A DNA stretch of 64,000 nucleotides from NCBI GenBank assembly GCA_028753945.1, contig JAPNXP010000001.1, positions 434,001-498,000 of the forward strand, read 5' to 3'. Positions within the stretch are counted from its first letter, which is position 1; each line of letters begins with the position of its first letter. Shown here piece by piece: positions 45,654-57,347 of this stretch. The notes under the pieces were generated by a model. That model was not told the origin of the DNA. It searched no databases and was given only the letters and a program-made list of their open reading frames with translations. The translations under genes and the position numbers were made by a program. The DNA comes from Hexactinellida sp. DTS-2022 (lineage: Eukaryota > Porifera > Hexactinellida).

Positions 45654-48600
45654 ATGAAGCGCTCATTCCTATTCTGTACTGTCCCAGTTAGCTTTGTCAT
45701 CCTGCCCGGAATAGGATTGTTGTTGTTTACGAGCGGATTCTTTCTAACAAGACTGGGAATCGAGGAAAAGAGTGGAACTACCATATCTATCTCCCCCACA
45801 GATCCCAAAGGAGGAGTTCTAACATTCGATGAATTCGCGCGTTACAACCGCGTAGTAATTCTCCTGATTGACGCGTTGAGATACGATTTTGTTAAACGTG
45901 TCACCAGTGACGAAGCAGAAATCAGACCTTATCACAATCACATGAACACCATAACTCATCTGATTGAGAGCTCACCGAGCCATGCTAAACTGTACAAGTA
46001 GGTTCAAGGTCTAATTATATGCAAAATAATATATCCTACTCAGTTATTTATAATCTAATTAGTTGTAATTACATGGATATTATTCAGGTTTCTTGCTGAC
46101 CCTCCCACTACAACAATGCAGCGTATCAAAGGGCTCACCACTGGGAGCCTTCCGACCTTCGTAGATCAGACAAGCAACTTTAATTCTCCTCGAATAACAG
46201 AAGATACATTTCTGCACCAAATCTCTAAGTCAGGTCGACACTCTGTGTTTGCTGGAGATGACACATGGATGGATTTATTTCCGGGTATTGAACCGTCTAT
46301 TCACTCTATATTAATAGTTCAAAACTGTTTTCTACTTAGTATTAGTTAAACAGCCTAAACTCCTGAACTGTTACTAACTTGTTATTTAGATTCCTTTTCG
46401 GAAGCTCATCCTTACCCCAGCTTTAACGTGAAAGATCTACACACTGTAGATGAGGGAGTAATCCGACATCTGTTTCCGTTCCTCGAGAGGAGAGACTGGA
46501 CTCTCTTGATTGGACACTTTCTTGGCGTAGACCACTGTGGACACATCTACGGACCTGATCATTCCACTATGAAAGATAAGCTGACTCAGCTCGATGGAGT
46601 TATAAGGTTAGAGGTCGGAAACTACCTACCTACTGTATTTGTATGATCTTATGTAACTAAATATTTAATACAACTACATTTGTTGTTATATCATACATTA
46701 GTTATTATTACTATAACTTATTTTCCTCTAATGATTGATGTATTATGTACAACTATTATGTAATTTTTGTTGTATGTTTTAGTGTATGACTATTATGTTA
46801 ATGTATGACTATTATGTAATTGGTTCTGTTGTATGTTTATACTGCTTCAGTTCTGTAGTTGCGCACCTGCCTGACGACGCTCTGCTGGTGGTTATGGGCG
46901 ACCACGGGATGACAGAGACGGGGGACCATGGAGGAGACACTGCTGACGAGACAAACGCGGCTCTCTTCCTCTACTCACCTCGCCCCCTCCTGCCCTCTCA
47001 GATTCCCTCGCATGCCATTCGCTCTCCCTCGTTGCTATCCGAGTCTGTGTCCCAGAAGAGCATAGTCCCCACCCTGTCTCTGCTGCTGGGCCTGCCCATT
47101 CCCTACTCCAACCTCGGCAGACTCATTCCGGAGCTCTTCCTCAGGGACGGGACGCTCTCCTCCCTCCTGACTCTCTCCCGAGCTCTGCTCCTCAACTGTC
47201 TGCAGGTCTGGCGGTACCTCTCGCACTACGCCCTGCTCTCCTCCGACATCCCTCAGGGCGAGATGACGTCATTTCAACTCGAGATGGACTCCATCATTGT
47301 CCTGTACAAGTCTGATAACTTTAACAGCAAAAGTACTCTACTTGAGTTCATCGAGAAATGCACTGAGTTCTTGAGACACTCAGAATATCTCTGTCAGTCT
47401 ATCTGGGCCAAGTTCAGTATTACCAAAATGGTTAGTGGGATTAGTCTGCTCGTTTTCACGACCCTCCTACAAGCCCTAATTTCTGCTAACCTTTCTCAGC
47501 TGGTTGAAATTGATCTCACTCATAACACAATAGTACTTGCATCATGTACTTGTGTGCTGTTGGCATCGTTTTTAATTTCAACTGATTATCTGGGAGATCA
47601 GGTGGAGGATGATCTGGCTATTATCTTGCTTACCATTTTCCTAATCTCACTGTGGTTGGTTTCTGTTACCTATACCATCTACTGCTTATTTGCATCGAGA
47701 AATTCTATCCTCAAATGGCTCAGAAAATCTGTCTCTGTTTTAAGTATTTCCTCTTTTGGTATTTCTATCCTGTCAGCTGTCAGTCTGTTCTCCAATAGCT
47801 ACGTTATTTGGGAGGACAGGAGAACGGGGTATCTGCTACAGACCTACAACTGTATTATTCTGTTTAAATCTATATCAGTTTGGTACGCTCCATCCAAGGG
47901 GAAAAATAATTCTATTTTAACGTATTTAGTTTATCCTTGCTTGTTGATATGTTTAATGGCTCTGACTAGACTATTCCATGTCTGTAGACCTGAGCAGTTT
48001 CCTTGTGAGTCTTCTCTCTTCTCTCTGCCGCTCCTAAACCTAGCAGAGAAGTCATTAATCTCAGCCGTATTGCGACTATTTCTGTCTATCTCTCTCTTGA
48101 TAATACCAGTCCTAATTATCTGCTGGAGGTACAAGCTGAGTAGCAACAGGTGTTATTCTGTTTGTCTCTTCTCCCTGTGTTTTCTAATTGTTTTATTTTG
48201 GATAACTCGAGCATTCCCCGATCCCGCGCTCTCTCCTTCCTTTCTCAGCTTATACCACACCTCCGCCCCTCGTATTGTCTACATTGTTTCAATCTTTCTA
48301 TTCTTTTATTCAATTCGGAATTTATGGAGCATTAAACAAAAGAATGAATCAAAAATTGATAGTTTTTCTCTCCACTACTCTTGTATATGTTTGGTAGTTT
48401 GGTTGTTATCTTGCTTACTGGTAGGAGATGGAATGGTCCCTTCTCTCGCTCTCCTCCTACTCTACATAGCCGTGCTCTCAAGAGCGGTTTCTGGTAAGAT
48501 TTGAATAAAATTGTAATTTTATATTTTTGTAAACTTATTTTGTTTTCGCTGAATAATATTAGTTCTATTTATAGACCCTCCTCTAGGTTACAGATCTATT

Positions 48601-49458
48601 TCTTCTCTCTTCCTGTCCCACTACTGGTTCCTACTCTCTTCGAAGTTCTATTTTACGATTGGTCACCAGTTCACTGTACAGAGTATTCGGTATGAGGCAG
48701 CTTTCACTGGATTCCATGGCCACCTCGATAGCTTTATAATCGCAGGATTTTTAATTGGAATCAACATGTTTGCTACCTACATTTGCAATATATTTTTATT
48801 GCCATTATTTTTGTCAGAAAATGAAACATTACAATTGAATTCAAAAGGAAAGAATAATCAATTTCTTCTATACAAAATTTCATGTATCATGCTGCAAATT
48901 CTTTGTTCCACGAGCTTTCAGGTAAATTCCAGATTTTAGTTTTCTTAGCTATTTAATTTAGGAATTTATTGTATTACGTACGCAGAGGCGGATCCAGGAT
49001 TGGATAAGGGCTCACTGCGTACGTATTATTAATAATTAGGTAATCTTTTAATTATAATACTATTTCAAAATTATTCAGATTACAGGTTATTCAGACAAAA
49101 TTATTCAGATTTCAGGTTATTCAGACAAAATTATTCAAATTTCTGTAAGCTAAGCAGATTTTACTTCCCTCATAGTTATTATTATGCAAATATGAGATAC
49201 TATTTTATTGCAAATATTTATCCACCGTTTTAATGTTTCCAGTTAAGATTAGTATTTCCACAGGTGTTGTTGGCTTGTGCGGTGGCATTTACTCACAGAA
49301 GACATCTAATGGTATGGAATGTGTTTGCACCTCGTTTTGTTTACGAGGCTATAATATATTGTGTTCTAGTTGTAACTATTTTTGTTGTATATTCAATTGT
49401 ATATCCAACCCTATTATCATTTAATGTAAAAGAGAGAGCTTCAATAAAATTACACTAA
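45654..49458 (+). CDS. PIGO: GPI ethanolamine phosphate transferase 3
   Basis: PIG-O adds phosphoethanolamine to the third mannose of the GPI precursor in the ER. Six exons (45654-45997, 46088-46284, 46390-46606, 46851-48493, 48575-48921, 49264-49458) give 980 residues, all phases matching. An N-terminal membrane helix is followed by the lumenal alkaline-phosphatase-like domain: [30 protein letters not shown] with the catalytic threonine, [31 protein letters not shown] and [14 protein letters not shown], which hold the metal ligands. A long multi-pass region follows and ends with [20 protein letters not shown], a PIG-O hallmark. Human PIGO has 1,089 residues. Confidence 0.95.
48983..49017. 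repeat. Minute hAT-like terminal-repeat remnant
   Basis: A 35-bp insert CAGAGGCGGATCCAGGATTG ... CACTG in a PIGO intron, flanked on both sides by CGTACG. The start is typical of hAT-family termini. Only one good end is present. Confidence 0.5.
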
Positions 49459-49577
49459 CGTTCATATATCTCTTTTTCATACAGTAAGGTTTATTATCGA
49501 ATTATTGTTATTAGATATTATTTACTGTTTCTCAGATTTATTTCCTTAAAAGTTATTTCTATATCTTATTAGCTTAG

Positions 49578-50345
49578 ATGCTTGCACTGTATTCAAGTAA
49601 TGAGACTTCTTGGTTGCTTATATTAGTCAGCACTGTTTGTTGGGCGGTATTTTATTCTATTCTGTACTCTTACATTCGGAAGCCAGAAGTCAGCGTTCGG
49701 TTGCTGGCTCTATTCCACGCGCTAACCAGTGTGTGTCTCTGTTTCTATATTTGTGTGGTTAAGGGTCCGTTTCCCCTCTTTCCTTGGGCCGTGGGTCTGC
49801 CTAACACTTGGTGGCATAATCTAGGCATGATGTATAGTGTGGGTTATTTTATATTTGACCTCGTGTGGTCTCTCTACATGCAGACCGAGAAGCCTATAAT
49901 GCTGGCTCACCACGTGGTTTCCATCTTCGGATTTCTCCTTTGCTTCAATATGGGATTGTCAGGTTGTGAAATTCTAGCGACAACGGGTGGCGCCGAGGTG
50001 TCGAACCCGTTCTTGCAATGGCGCTGGCAGCTGCAGCAGGAACAGAGACTGGACACAGACGTGGGAAGGTTTGTCGAGCATATGTTCCTGCTTATTTGGT
50101 TTGTGGTTAGAATGGGCATTGGCTCTGTTCTCTACATAACAGTTATTCTATCAGGTGCCTCTCCCTCTGTTATTAAGCTCGGTGCTAATTGTATGTTCAT
50201 GGTTAGTTGTGCCTTTACGTATGGATTGATTAAGTACTACAGGAAGAAATTTGGTAGTATCTCACTTATGCCGAACTATTTCGTGAAAGAACTTCCTGAA
50301 TTTGTGAGGAGTTACTGGAACATTATTAAGTTCAAACATTTTTAA
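49578..50345 (+). CDS. TLCD5: TLC-domain membrane protein, TLCD5-like
   Basis: A 255-residue single-exon multi-pass protein with about six to seven membrane helices and the TLC fold. Conserved motifs include LLALFHALTSV, GYFIFDLVWSL, the LAHHVVSIFGF histidine pair and GGAEVSNPFLQWRW, which is characteristic of the TLCD5 (TMEM136) branch rather than ceramide synthases. TLC proteins are linked to membrane lipid composition; the biochemical activity of TLCD5 is not established. An acceptor-like TTAGCTTAG directly abuts the ATG, and the PIGO stop is only 119 bp upstream. Confidence 0.75.
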   Translation: MLALYSSNETSWLLILVSTVCWAVFYSILYSYIRKPEVSVRLLALFHALTSVCLCFYICVVKGPFPLFPWAVGLPNTWWHNLGMMYSVGYFIFDLVWSLYMQTEKPIMLAHHVVSIFGFLLCFNMGLSGCEILATTGGAEVSNPFLQWRWQLQQEQRLDTDVGRFVEHMFLLIWFVVRMGIGSVLYITVILSGASPSVIKLGANCMFMVSCAFTYGLIKYYRKKFGSISLMPNYFVKELPEFVRSYWNIIKFKHF

Positions 50346-50804
50346 TTATTTATTAATCTTTACTAGCTTTATACTATTTCAATTTTTCGCATTTAGCCCT
50401 CAATTTAAGTGAATAATTTATTATTTCGATTTGAAATGAACTAATTTATTTGTACATTATTCCCTTGTACTTTGTGTTCTGTTAATATTATTAATAATTC
50501 AAACGTCTATTATTTCCCTCCGATTAATTGCTGGGTAATCGTACTTAGGTACGTATTGTAATCATTTTATTTGAATCAGGGTTATTCTTGGGATTGCAGG
50601 AAGTTAGATAATTATGCTCTCTTTTCTTACACCTGATAGACTTTGGGAAATTGTACTACCATCGTCTACATTTCTATTTTTACTGAGTACAACCAAGTTT
50701 TCTCGGTATAACTCCCTATAACATCCTGCTAGAATACTCTATGTAATTATTCTTGTTATTCAGCCTGTCCATATCATATTTCTTGGTGCAGTTTATAGTT
50801 GCTA
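50346..50804. other. Spacer before ARFGAP2/3
   Basis: AT-rich with no repeat recognised. It ends in an acceptor-like GTTTATAG 6 nt before the start codon, compatible with a 5' untranslated intron or trans-splicing. Confidence 0.5.
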
Positions 50805-52259
50805 ATGGCGGAGACTACCAAACACGAGACGGTGGGTGTGTTCAAGGCTCTCATGAGCGAGGCTGCGAACAAGCAGTGCTTCGACTGCGGAGGCAAGAAC
50901 CCTACCTGGGCCTCTGTCACCTACGGAGTGTTCCTCTGCATCGATTGTTCGGCGGTGCACCGCTCCCTAGGGGTACACATCAGCTACATAAAGTCAACAC
51001 AGCTGGACCGCTGGACATGGGACAGACTAAAGTTAATGCAGGCAGGGGGAAATGCGAAGGCTAGCGTGTTCTTTCGCGAGCACGGGATATTGAATAGCCA
51101 GGACACACACAAGAAGTACCACAGCAGGGCGGCGGAACTGTACCGAAACAAACTAGCAAGCGAGTCTGCGCTTTCGAAGGATGGAATCGGTGAGAAGCCG
51201 GAGACCCCCACTTCTCCGGGCGAGGTAGACTTCTTCACTTCCGAGTTGTCACGCCCCTTCCCAGCAGAGGACACTCTCCATTCACAGGAGCCTGTTGTAC
51301 AGACCCTGACTGCCCTCAAGCCCTCGCAGAGCGCGTACAGCTCTTCTCTAATCGGCAAGAGAGCCCCGGGCAAGAAGGGGAGGGGCATGGGTGGACAGAA
51401 GATACAAACCAACTTCTCAGAAGTGGAGTCCCAGGCCACCATTGAGTCTGCGAGGCAACAGACCGACCCCTCTGGCGAAGGCAACCAGGAGCTGGACCTG
51501 GCGGAGGCTTCGAAGGGGTTCAACTCTAGAGTTGCTCTGGACGGACACAAGGCCTCGCAAGCAGAGAGACTGGGGATGGGAATAGGAATGGTTACAAACC
51601 CAAACTCGTCAAAGCCTACTTCCTCCAAGCAGCCCTCCTCTCACGGACACTCGGTCTCTAACAACATGTCCTCCGTCACCCAGCCCACCCCCGCCGCTGG
51701 AATAAGTCAGCAGTACTCCTCTCGGGAAGAAGATTCGTTTTTCTCGAACTACGGCATTTCGAGCTACGCAGAGAATAGCGACCTCCCCACCTACTCCAGC
51801 TCTCTCTCTAGCTACGAGAACACCGATAGGAATTCAGAGTTGGAGTTGGGCAAACATTCTATGTTCTCATCTGATAAACCCAAGTCCGGCCCCCGTGAGG
51901 TAGCAGAGCCGCCTCCACAGACGAGACAGCACCAGTCGCACAAGAGCAGTCAGCCGCGTGCTAAGCCAGTCCAGGCCATCGAAGAGGAATGGAAGGAGCA
52001 GTACAAAGGTGCAAACGCCATTTCGTCCGACATGCTGTTCGGGAGGAGAGAGTCCAACGAGGAGCAGACAAGTGAGTCCGGAATTCAAAAGTTCAGAGGG
52101 TCAAACGCAATCTCAAGTGACGACTACTTCAACAAGCCCAAGCCAAAAGAAAGTGAGGCACTCGACATGTACCAAATAAAGGAGGGAATCTCTATGGTAT
52201 CAAACAAACTGAGCTCAGTAGCTTCTAACATGTACAAGAAGATACAAACGTATAACTGA
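50805..52259 (+). CDS. ARFGAP3: ADP-ribosylation factor GTPase-activating protein 2/3
   Basis: A 484-residue single-exon protein that drives GTP hydrolysis on Arf1 and COPI coat recycling at the Golgi. ATG 50805 was chosen as the first in-frame ATG. The ArfGAP zinc finger lies at about residues 23-50 (CFDCGGKNPTWASVTYGVFL, then CIDCSAVHRSLGVHISYI, with the arginine finger in HRSLG). Further on come KGFNSRVAL and the repeated FxGANAISSDMLFG / FRGSNAISSDDYF motifs, the ArfGAP2/3-specific coatomer-binding repeats, and an amphipathic C-terminus. ArfGAP2 and 3 cannot be told apart here, and a single ancestral gene is likely. Confidence 0.93.
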   Translation: MAETTKHETVGVFKALMSEAANKQCFDCGGKNPTWASVTYGVFLCIDCSAVHRSLGVHISYIKSTQLDRWTWDRLKLMQAGGNAKASVFFREHGILNSQDTHKKYHSRAAELYRNKLASESALSKDGIGEKPETPTSPGEVDFFTSELSRPFPAEDTLHSQEPVVQTLTALKPSQSAYSSSLIGKRAPGKKGRGMGGQKIQTNFSEVESQATIESARQQTDPSGEGNQELDLAEASKGFNSRVALDGHKASQAERLGMGIGMVTNPNSSKPTSSKQPSSHGHSVSNNMSSVTQPTPAAGISQQYSSREEDSFFSNYGISSYAENSDLPTYSSSLSSYENTDRNSELELGKHSMFSSDKPKSGPREVAEPPPQTRQHQSHKSSQPRAKPVQAIEEEWKEQYKGANAISSDMLFGRRESNEEQTSESGIQKFRGSNAISSDDYFNKPKPKESEALDMYQIKEGISMVSNKLSSVASNMYKKIQTYN

Positions 52260-52487
52260 TAGATTTGATAGCATTCTGACTCTAATTAACTAATTAATTT
52301 GTTTGTGCAATTAATATGGTATAGTTCATAACTCTCCAGGTGTAGATCTCCTATTTGTAAGTTCATTCCTGTATTTAACTTCAGGCTTTGTGATTACGTG
52401 TATCTATTTCCTTATTGTTCAGACTCTTAGAAAATTGATTATTCTAGCTAATTAAAGATTGTTTTATTTCTTAGCTTAGTCTCGTGA

Positions 52488-54185
52488 ATGGCAGGTATTC
52501 TATTCGAAGACATTTTTCATGTTAAAGACTTGGACCGAGATGGGAAAAAGTTTGAGCGAGGTTTGTGTTTTCGGAAGTGTGTCTAATTTTATCTTAGATT
52601 AATAATATTCTTGTTCTTGCAATTTTATAAACATTGCATGTTAAGAAATTATTGGTGCCGTTCCAAAGATTTATGTAACCTTATCATATTAACTATTAGC
52701 TAATAATCTTATTGTAATCTTAAATTACATAAATATAGAATAAGTGATTCTTAATATTTAAACCAACAGAAGCTTATAACATTTGTAGTCCGATTAAATA
52801 CTCCTTTCTTTAGAGAGGTCTCAAATATCTTATTTTGGAAATTATACATTGTTTCCAAGAATAATACACCATAATTGATTAAACACTTAGTTAGAACTTA
52901 TAGGATATAGTTCTTGAAATGGAACAGCTAAATTTCCTTGCGGCCTATTTTCCAGGTATCAGGTCCCTCCTTATTTTTTTGTCTATCAATCAAAGCGGAT
53001 TCTATGAATTGCTATCATGAATTCAGAGCACGTAATAATATGTTACTCATAATTAAATCAATTACAAGAACACTTCCGAGAAAGAAATTTGATAGCACTG
53101 TGTATTAATTTATTATAATTTCTAACAGGAGTTGCTATTCCATGTTGATTGCATCTCTTATAGCTGTATGTCAGTTTCTAGATTATTCTGTGAGAGCGAG
53201 TCGTTCAAGATGGACTTGATATTGGACGTCAATACTCAGCTATATCCAGTTGAAATTGGTGAGAAATTTCGTCTGTTGCTCGCATCCACCTTGAATGAAG
53301 ATGGAACAGCTGACGATTACGACTATCAGCCGGGCGCGAGCAATGCGCCCTCACGAGCTGATCACTTCGAATACGTCATGTATGGGAAGGTGTACCGCCT
53401 GGAGAGCGAGGCCGGGTCTTCTGAGTCTAGCACGCTGTCAGTTTGTTACATATCTAACTACACCCGTCTTGTTATTTAACCAAATATAAATACAAGTTAA
53501 TGATGTTCAAACGTTACTTAGACCATGTAAAATAAATTAATTGTTTGTCATGCGAAATTTTTCAGAAAATACAGACGGCGGACGGGATTTTATATTATTT
53601 ATTATTCCATTAACATGCAACTAACATTAGGATATACCAAACAATAAATTTAAATATTAATTTAATTAGAAAATCACATGACAATGGTTAAATAATTAAA
53701 GTAATGCTCTAAAATACATGACTTATTAAAAATTGATACATTAGGAGTACTTTACACAAGTTTATAGATAATATTTTGGAGTCTTTGGACTATTATGAAT
53801 TTATGTTCATAAGATATTTACAAAAGATATCCGGACGGAGGATAAAAATTGGGACGGACGGGGATGATAAACAAGTAATTTATTTTATATGGCCCTATTT
53901 AGAATAATAGGATCACAAATTTTTTGTAATTAATCTTAAATATTTTAGTTTTAAACAACTCAGTGTTTGCAGGTAGAATTCAATCTTTTAAAGTGCGAAA
54001 GCATTGTAATTATTGTACTGTAGCTGTACAATATTTAGTGTTTAATTACAACTTTAAATTTAACTAGATCGGCTTTCGTATCTTATGGAGGCCTTCTAAT
54101 GAAGATCCACGGAGATTCAAACAACCTGCATGCTATACAGCCAGATACTTACATCTACCTACTGATGAAGAGATTAACATTTTGA
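52488..54185 (+). CDS. POLR2H: RNA polymerases I, II and III shared subunit RPB8
   Basis: Three exons, 52488-52560, 53175-53436 and 54068-54185, rebuild a protein of exactly 150 residues, the length of human RPABC3. It begins [20 protein letters not shown], continues [51 protein letters not shown] and ends [17 protein letters not shown], then [11 protein letters not shown]. The donor after exon 2 is read as GTCAGT, two bases before the apparent codon boundary, which restores the frame to the SAFVSYGG block. The small first exon is easily missed. It has 614-bp and 631-bp AT-rich introns. Confidence 0.95.
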
Positions 54186-54839
54186 AGCTTAGTTGCAATA
54201 TGATTGTGTTTACTTTTTGCTAATTGACAAAAATAGTACAAATATCTCTATGTAGTATTAAGTCCGTAATTCACAATCGTTCTTATAATTCACAGGAAAA
54301 CTTAGTAGCTGGTTATGAACACAAGGGTAAGAATGATTTTTAATCTACTTATATCTTGTGGCTGCTAAAATTCGAGTAGACCCATGATTGCATGTATGAA
54401 CTTACTTTCTACAAAATTTGATTTGTAATATCTTATGGCGCACAATACGGCTAGATAACCAATAATTTACTAATAGCCGGTCGGCAAAATTTTGTTGTGA
54501 TTGATGCTTTAAGACCCTTATGTTAAAGCAAACATGTAGGTGATATAAATGGCCACAATCTACTTTGTATAATGGTACAGCTGTTATTTCTACCAAAGTA
54601 TTATAATATAATATTACTGGTAATAATTAACGATTATACTGATGACAAACATTCTTCGCGTCAAATAGACAGATAAAAATCATAAAATTATTCAACTTGA
54701 GTTCAAAATTTAATACATTTATCAATAAAGGTTTTTATGTAGTATATACAATAGCGAATCCAATTAATCAAAGATACATTATGAATTAATTGTATTAGAA
54801 ATTGGAATTGGATTGGGATTGGATTCGCTAATCTCTGAT
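54186..54839. other. Convergent spacer with a small palindromic element
   Basis: AT-rich. A short inverted repeat (TAGCGAATCCAAT at 54752 and ATTGGATTCGCTA ending near 54831) enclosing about 55 bp lies just beyond the Ig gene's stop. It could be a MITE remnant or a transcript hairpin. Confidence 0.5.
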
Positions 54840-55490
54840 TTAAGTAGTCGCTTTGATCTCAGCTGGTATCGAGTATAACTTCTGCCCGAACAGATCTCTC
54901 ACTTCCACGTAGAACACTCCATAGTTAAAGCTTTGCAGTTCTTCTATTACCAACCTCGGTCCCGTCTGTCCATGGATGGGCCGATCGTTGTCCTCAGTCA
55001 TATAGTACCACTGGAATTTAGGCGCCACCCCTTCGACCGCTACGCTGAGCTCGGCTCTCTTCTCGAGAGAAACTCTGGTGCCTACTGGCTGTCTTATCAG
55101 CTGGAATGTTGGGAGTGCGTTGTAAGGCTCTTCCCTGTCTACCGGCTTGTAGGGAGACTGGATGTATCTCTTGTCTTTCCAAAGTCCAGCCTCGGCGATC
55201 AGCTGATCCCCCAGGTTGTTCGTAACTTCGACGCGATACTCACCGAAAGATGCTGGGCTGAGAGAGGGTATTTCTAGGAAGGGAGATATTTCTCCTTTGA
55301 TGAGTTCTCCTAGGGGGTTGTACCATTTGTACCTGATGCAACCTCTTCCCGTCACTGCCAGCGCGAATACCGCGTACCCTCCCTCCTTGTTGAACTGATT
55401 TTCTGGCTTCCTCACCCACTGCAGGGGAGTGTCGTAGTCCCTGGGCCTAGTGGATATATGTCCTATCTGAGATTGTACTTGTGCTTGCAT
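54840..55490 (-). CDS. Two-Ig-domain protein of unknown function
   Basis: A 216-residue single-exon protein with two Ig-fold units. The first (about residues 25-105) has FALAVTGRGCIRYKWYN ... GEYRVEVTNNLGD; the second (about 130-212) has LSVAVEGVAPKFQWYYM ... YGVFYVEVRDLFGQ. Both show the I-set pattern of a core W and a late Y-x-V-E-V strand, but lack the usual disulfide cysteines, so a cytosolic location is likely. No signal peptide or membrane anchor is present. I do not recognise an orthologue. Cytosolic Ig repeats occur in muscle proteins and in MALT1, but nothing here specifically supports either. Confidence 0.65.
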   Translation of the reverse strand: MQAQVQSQIGHISTRPRDYDTPLQWVRKPENQFNKEGGYAVFALAVTGRGCIRYKWYNPLGELIKGEISPFLEIPSLSPASFGEYRVEVTNNLGDQLIAEAGLWKDKRYIQSPYKPVDREEPYNALPTFQLIRQPVGTRVSLEKRAELSVAVEGVAPKFQWYYMTEDNDRPIHGQTGPRLVIEELQSFNYGVFYVEVRDLFGQKLYSIPAEIKATT

Positions 55491-56791
55491 AGCTTATAGT
55501 TTTATATCATTGAATTAACCTTCTTTTATAGTTAGTTACTATGTTGCTTAGTAATAGTGTTATGAGTAACTGGAAAACTCAAAACTTGTACAAGTTAAGA
55601 GTTTTAATTGATAGAGATAATTAGTTTCTACATTAAGCATTATACTTTCTCTGGTGCCGGCGCCAGCTTGCATCTAGTTTAACCGTAACATGATTCGATC
55701 TCATATATACGTCCCTGTTCCCTGATGATAGAATTACTAAACTGAATACGTGTAGATAGTATTCTAGAAATAGATGTTGGGTCGAATGAGCTAAATTACA
55801 ACTAATAGTGGGGCCGAATCTTATCATGCTAAGTTCACAATATATTTGCTGAAAATCAATTTATATTACAGTTTCCTTGCTGATATCATATCCATAATTA
55901 GCCAGTAAATTCCAGAGAGGTTAATTGATGGGTATGATGTGAATTGCAAAGAAAAATGAAAATTGTATAATTCAGGAATTAATTTGAAGTTAGCAAATAT
56001 TTTTTGTGTTTATCAGTTTGCAAACATAATGGCAATGGTAGAGGAGAATATTTACCTGTTAACAATCGATCTGAAATTATGTTCAAACTTAGCATGCAGG
56101 CATCTTATCATGTACTTTCAATTTAATGTGTAATCAAGATGGTTGAATTGAGACATATCTAATTATTTATTCAATTGTAGTTATGCAGTGTTGTATGACT
56201 GCACGAATGTAAAATGATAATTTGATATTTCCTACTAGGGTTGAACTTCGAATTTGTTCTATCAGGTTGCTCTGTCCAAATGGTCCCCTGGATATTTGGT
56301 CCGGGACCATTTGGAACCAGATTTCTAATATTTTGGGCCAAATGGTCCCCCATCTAACTATGCAACGTTTTCAGTTTCAATTTTGTATGTTTTAACTACT
56401 TGAGGTCATACTACTTGATTCGTGTTTAATTATGTTTGAATTGTTCCCCCCCCCCCCTCTAATTACGAACGTTTGAAATTCCATTACTGCATTGTTTCAT
56501 ATTTCGTTAATTGGGCTTCCTTTAATTTGTTAATTAAGTGATACGTATAAATCAACAAGACTTTTTTGGTTGTAAACAATATTCCTAAATTAAATACCGT
56601 AAACTGGGGCAACTTAGGCCCATAAGTTTGGCTTTGACCCAAACTAGCTTAATGTACGTATGTAAAACATATATTAACTGATTAATCAGGTTAAGAAAAG
56701 GTCCCTTTGATAGAAATGGCATTACGTATTTTGCTGCTCAGTCATTGATAAATTCTTAGTTTAGCATCCAACAATTAAGTAGACTATAACC
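55491..56791. other. Intergenic stretch with an inverted-repeat block
   Basis: AT-rich. At 56269-56352, CCAAATGGTCCCC occurs twice with an inverted GGGACCATTTGG between, probably a small mobile-element remnant. A C10-11 homopolymer sits near 56448. No gene was recognised. Confidence 0.5.
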
Positions 56792-57055
56792 ATGAGTGCT
56801 TCTGAGGATATTCCTAACGGTTCTAAGGGTCAGGAAGATACGGCTGAGTTCTCAACTCTCAGTGCTGAGTTGGAGCAGCTAGACGGCGCTCTCTCAAAAC
56901 TGGAAGCGAACAGCAACGCATTCACTGCCAACGCTCTCTCTCTGTTGCAAGAGATGAGGCAAACACGAGAAGAGAGCTCAGTTCAGGATAAACAGGAAGC
57001 AACTCCTGCTGCAACAGCTGATGGAGATACAGGACCAAGTTCTGGTGAAAAGTAG
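56792..57055 (+). CDS. BBLN: Bublin coiled-coil protein (BBLN/C9orf16-like)
   Basis: An 87-residue single-exon protein. The central coiled coil (about residues 20-62: FSTLSAELEQLDGALSKLEA ... LSLLQEMRQTREE) aligns by eye with the BBLN helix, whose end reads LLESNRQTRLEF in humans. Both ends are acidic and disordered. BBLN is a small cytoskeletal protein linked to intermediate filaments in C. elegans. Similarity over such a short coiled coil is only moderate evidence. Confidence 0.65.
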   Translation: MSASEDIPNGSKGQEDTAEFSTLSAELEQLDGALSKLEANSNAFTANALSLLQEMRQTREESSVQDKQEATPAATADGDTGPSSGEK

Positions 57056-57170
57056 TTAATGGAAATATCAAATTCAACTAATCTGAAGTTAATAATTACT
57101 TTCATATAGATGTGTATATCTGTTGTATTGCATATTCAAACATTATTCTGGTATATAAGATAAACGACTA

Positions 57171-57284
57171 CAGTAAAACCTCAAAAGTGAACACCTCCAA
57201 GAAATGAACAACTCCAAATTATGAACACAATTTCTCGGACCCAAATTTTACTGTAGTTTACTGTAGTTTATAAAGGTTTTACTG
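57171..57284. repeat. Short pogo-like MITE, copy E
   Basis: Starts CAGTAAAACCTCAAAAGTG and ends AAAGGTTTTACTG, preceded and followed by TA. About 114 bp, with two extra TTTACTGTAG words near the right end. It lies in the BBLN-whirlin spacer. Confidence 0.7.
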
Positions 57285-57347
57285 TAGTTCTAAATACACA
57301 TTTGTAGTTTATTTGCAATAATTCGAACGAACAAGTTTTCCCAAAGC

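Noticed and set aside
50984..51628. 214-codon minus-strand frame opposite ARFGAP2/3
   Set aside because: Antisense shadow of a G+C-rich coding exon; no features of its own.
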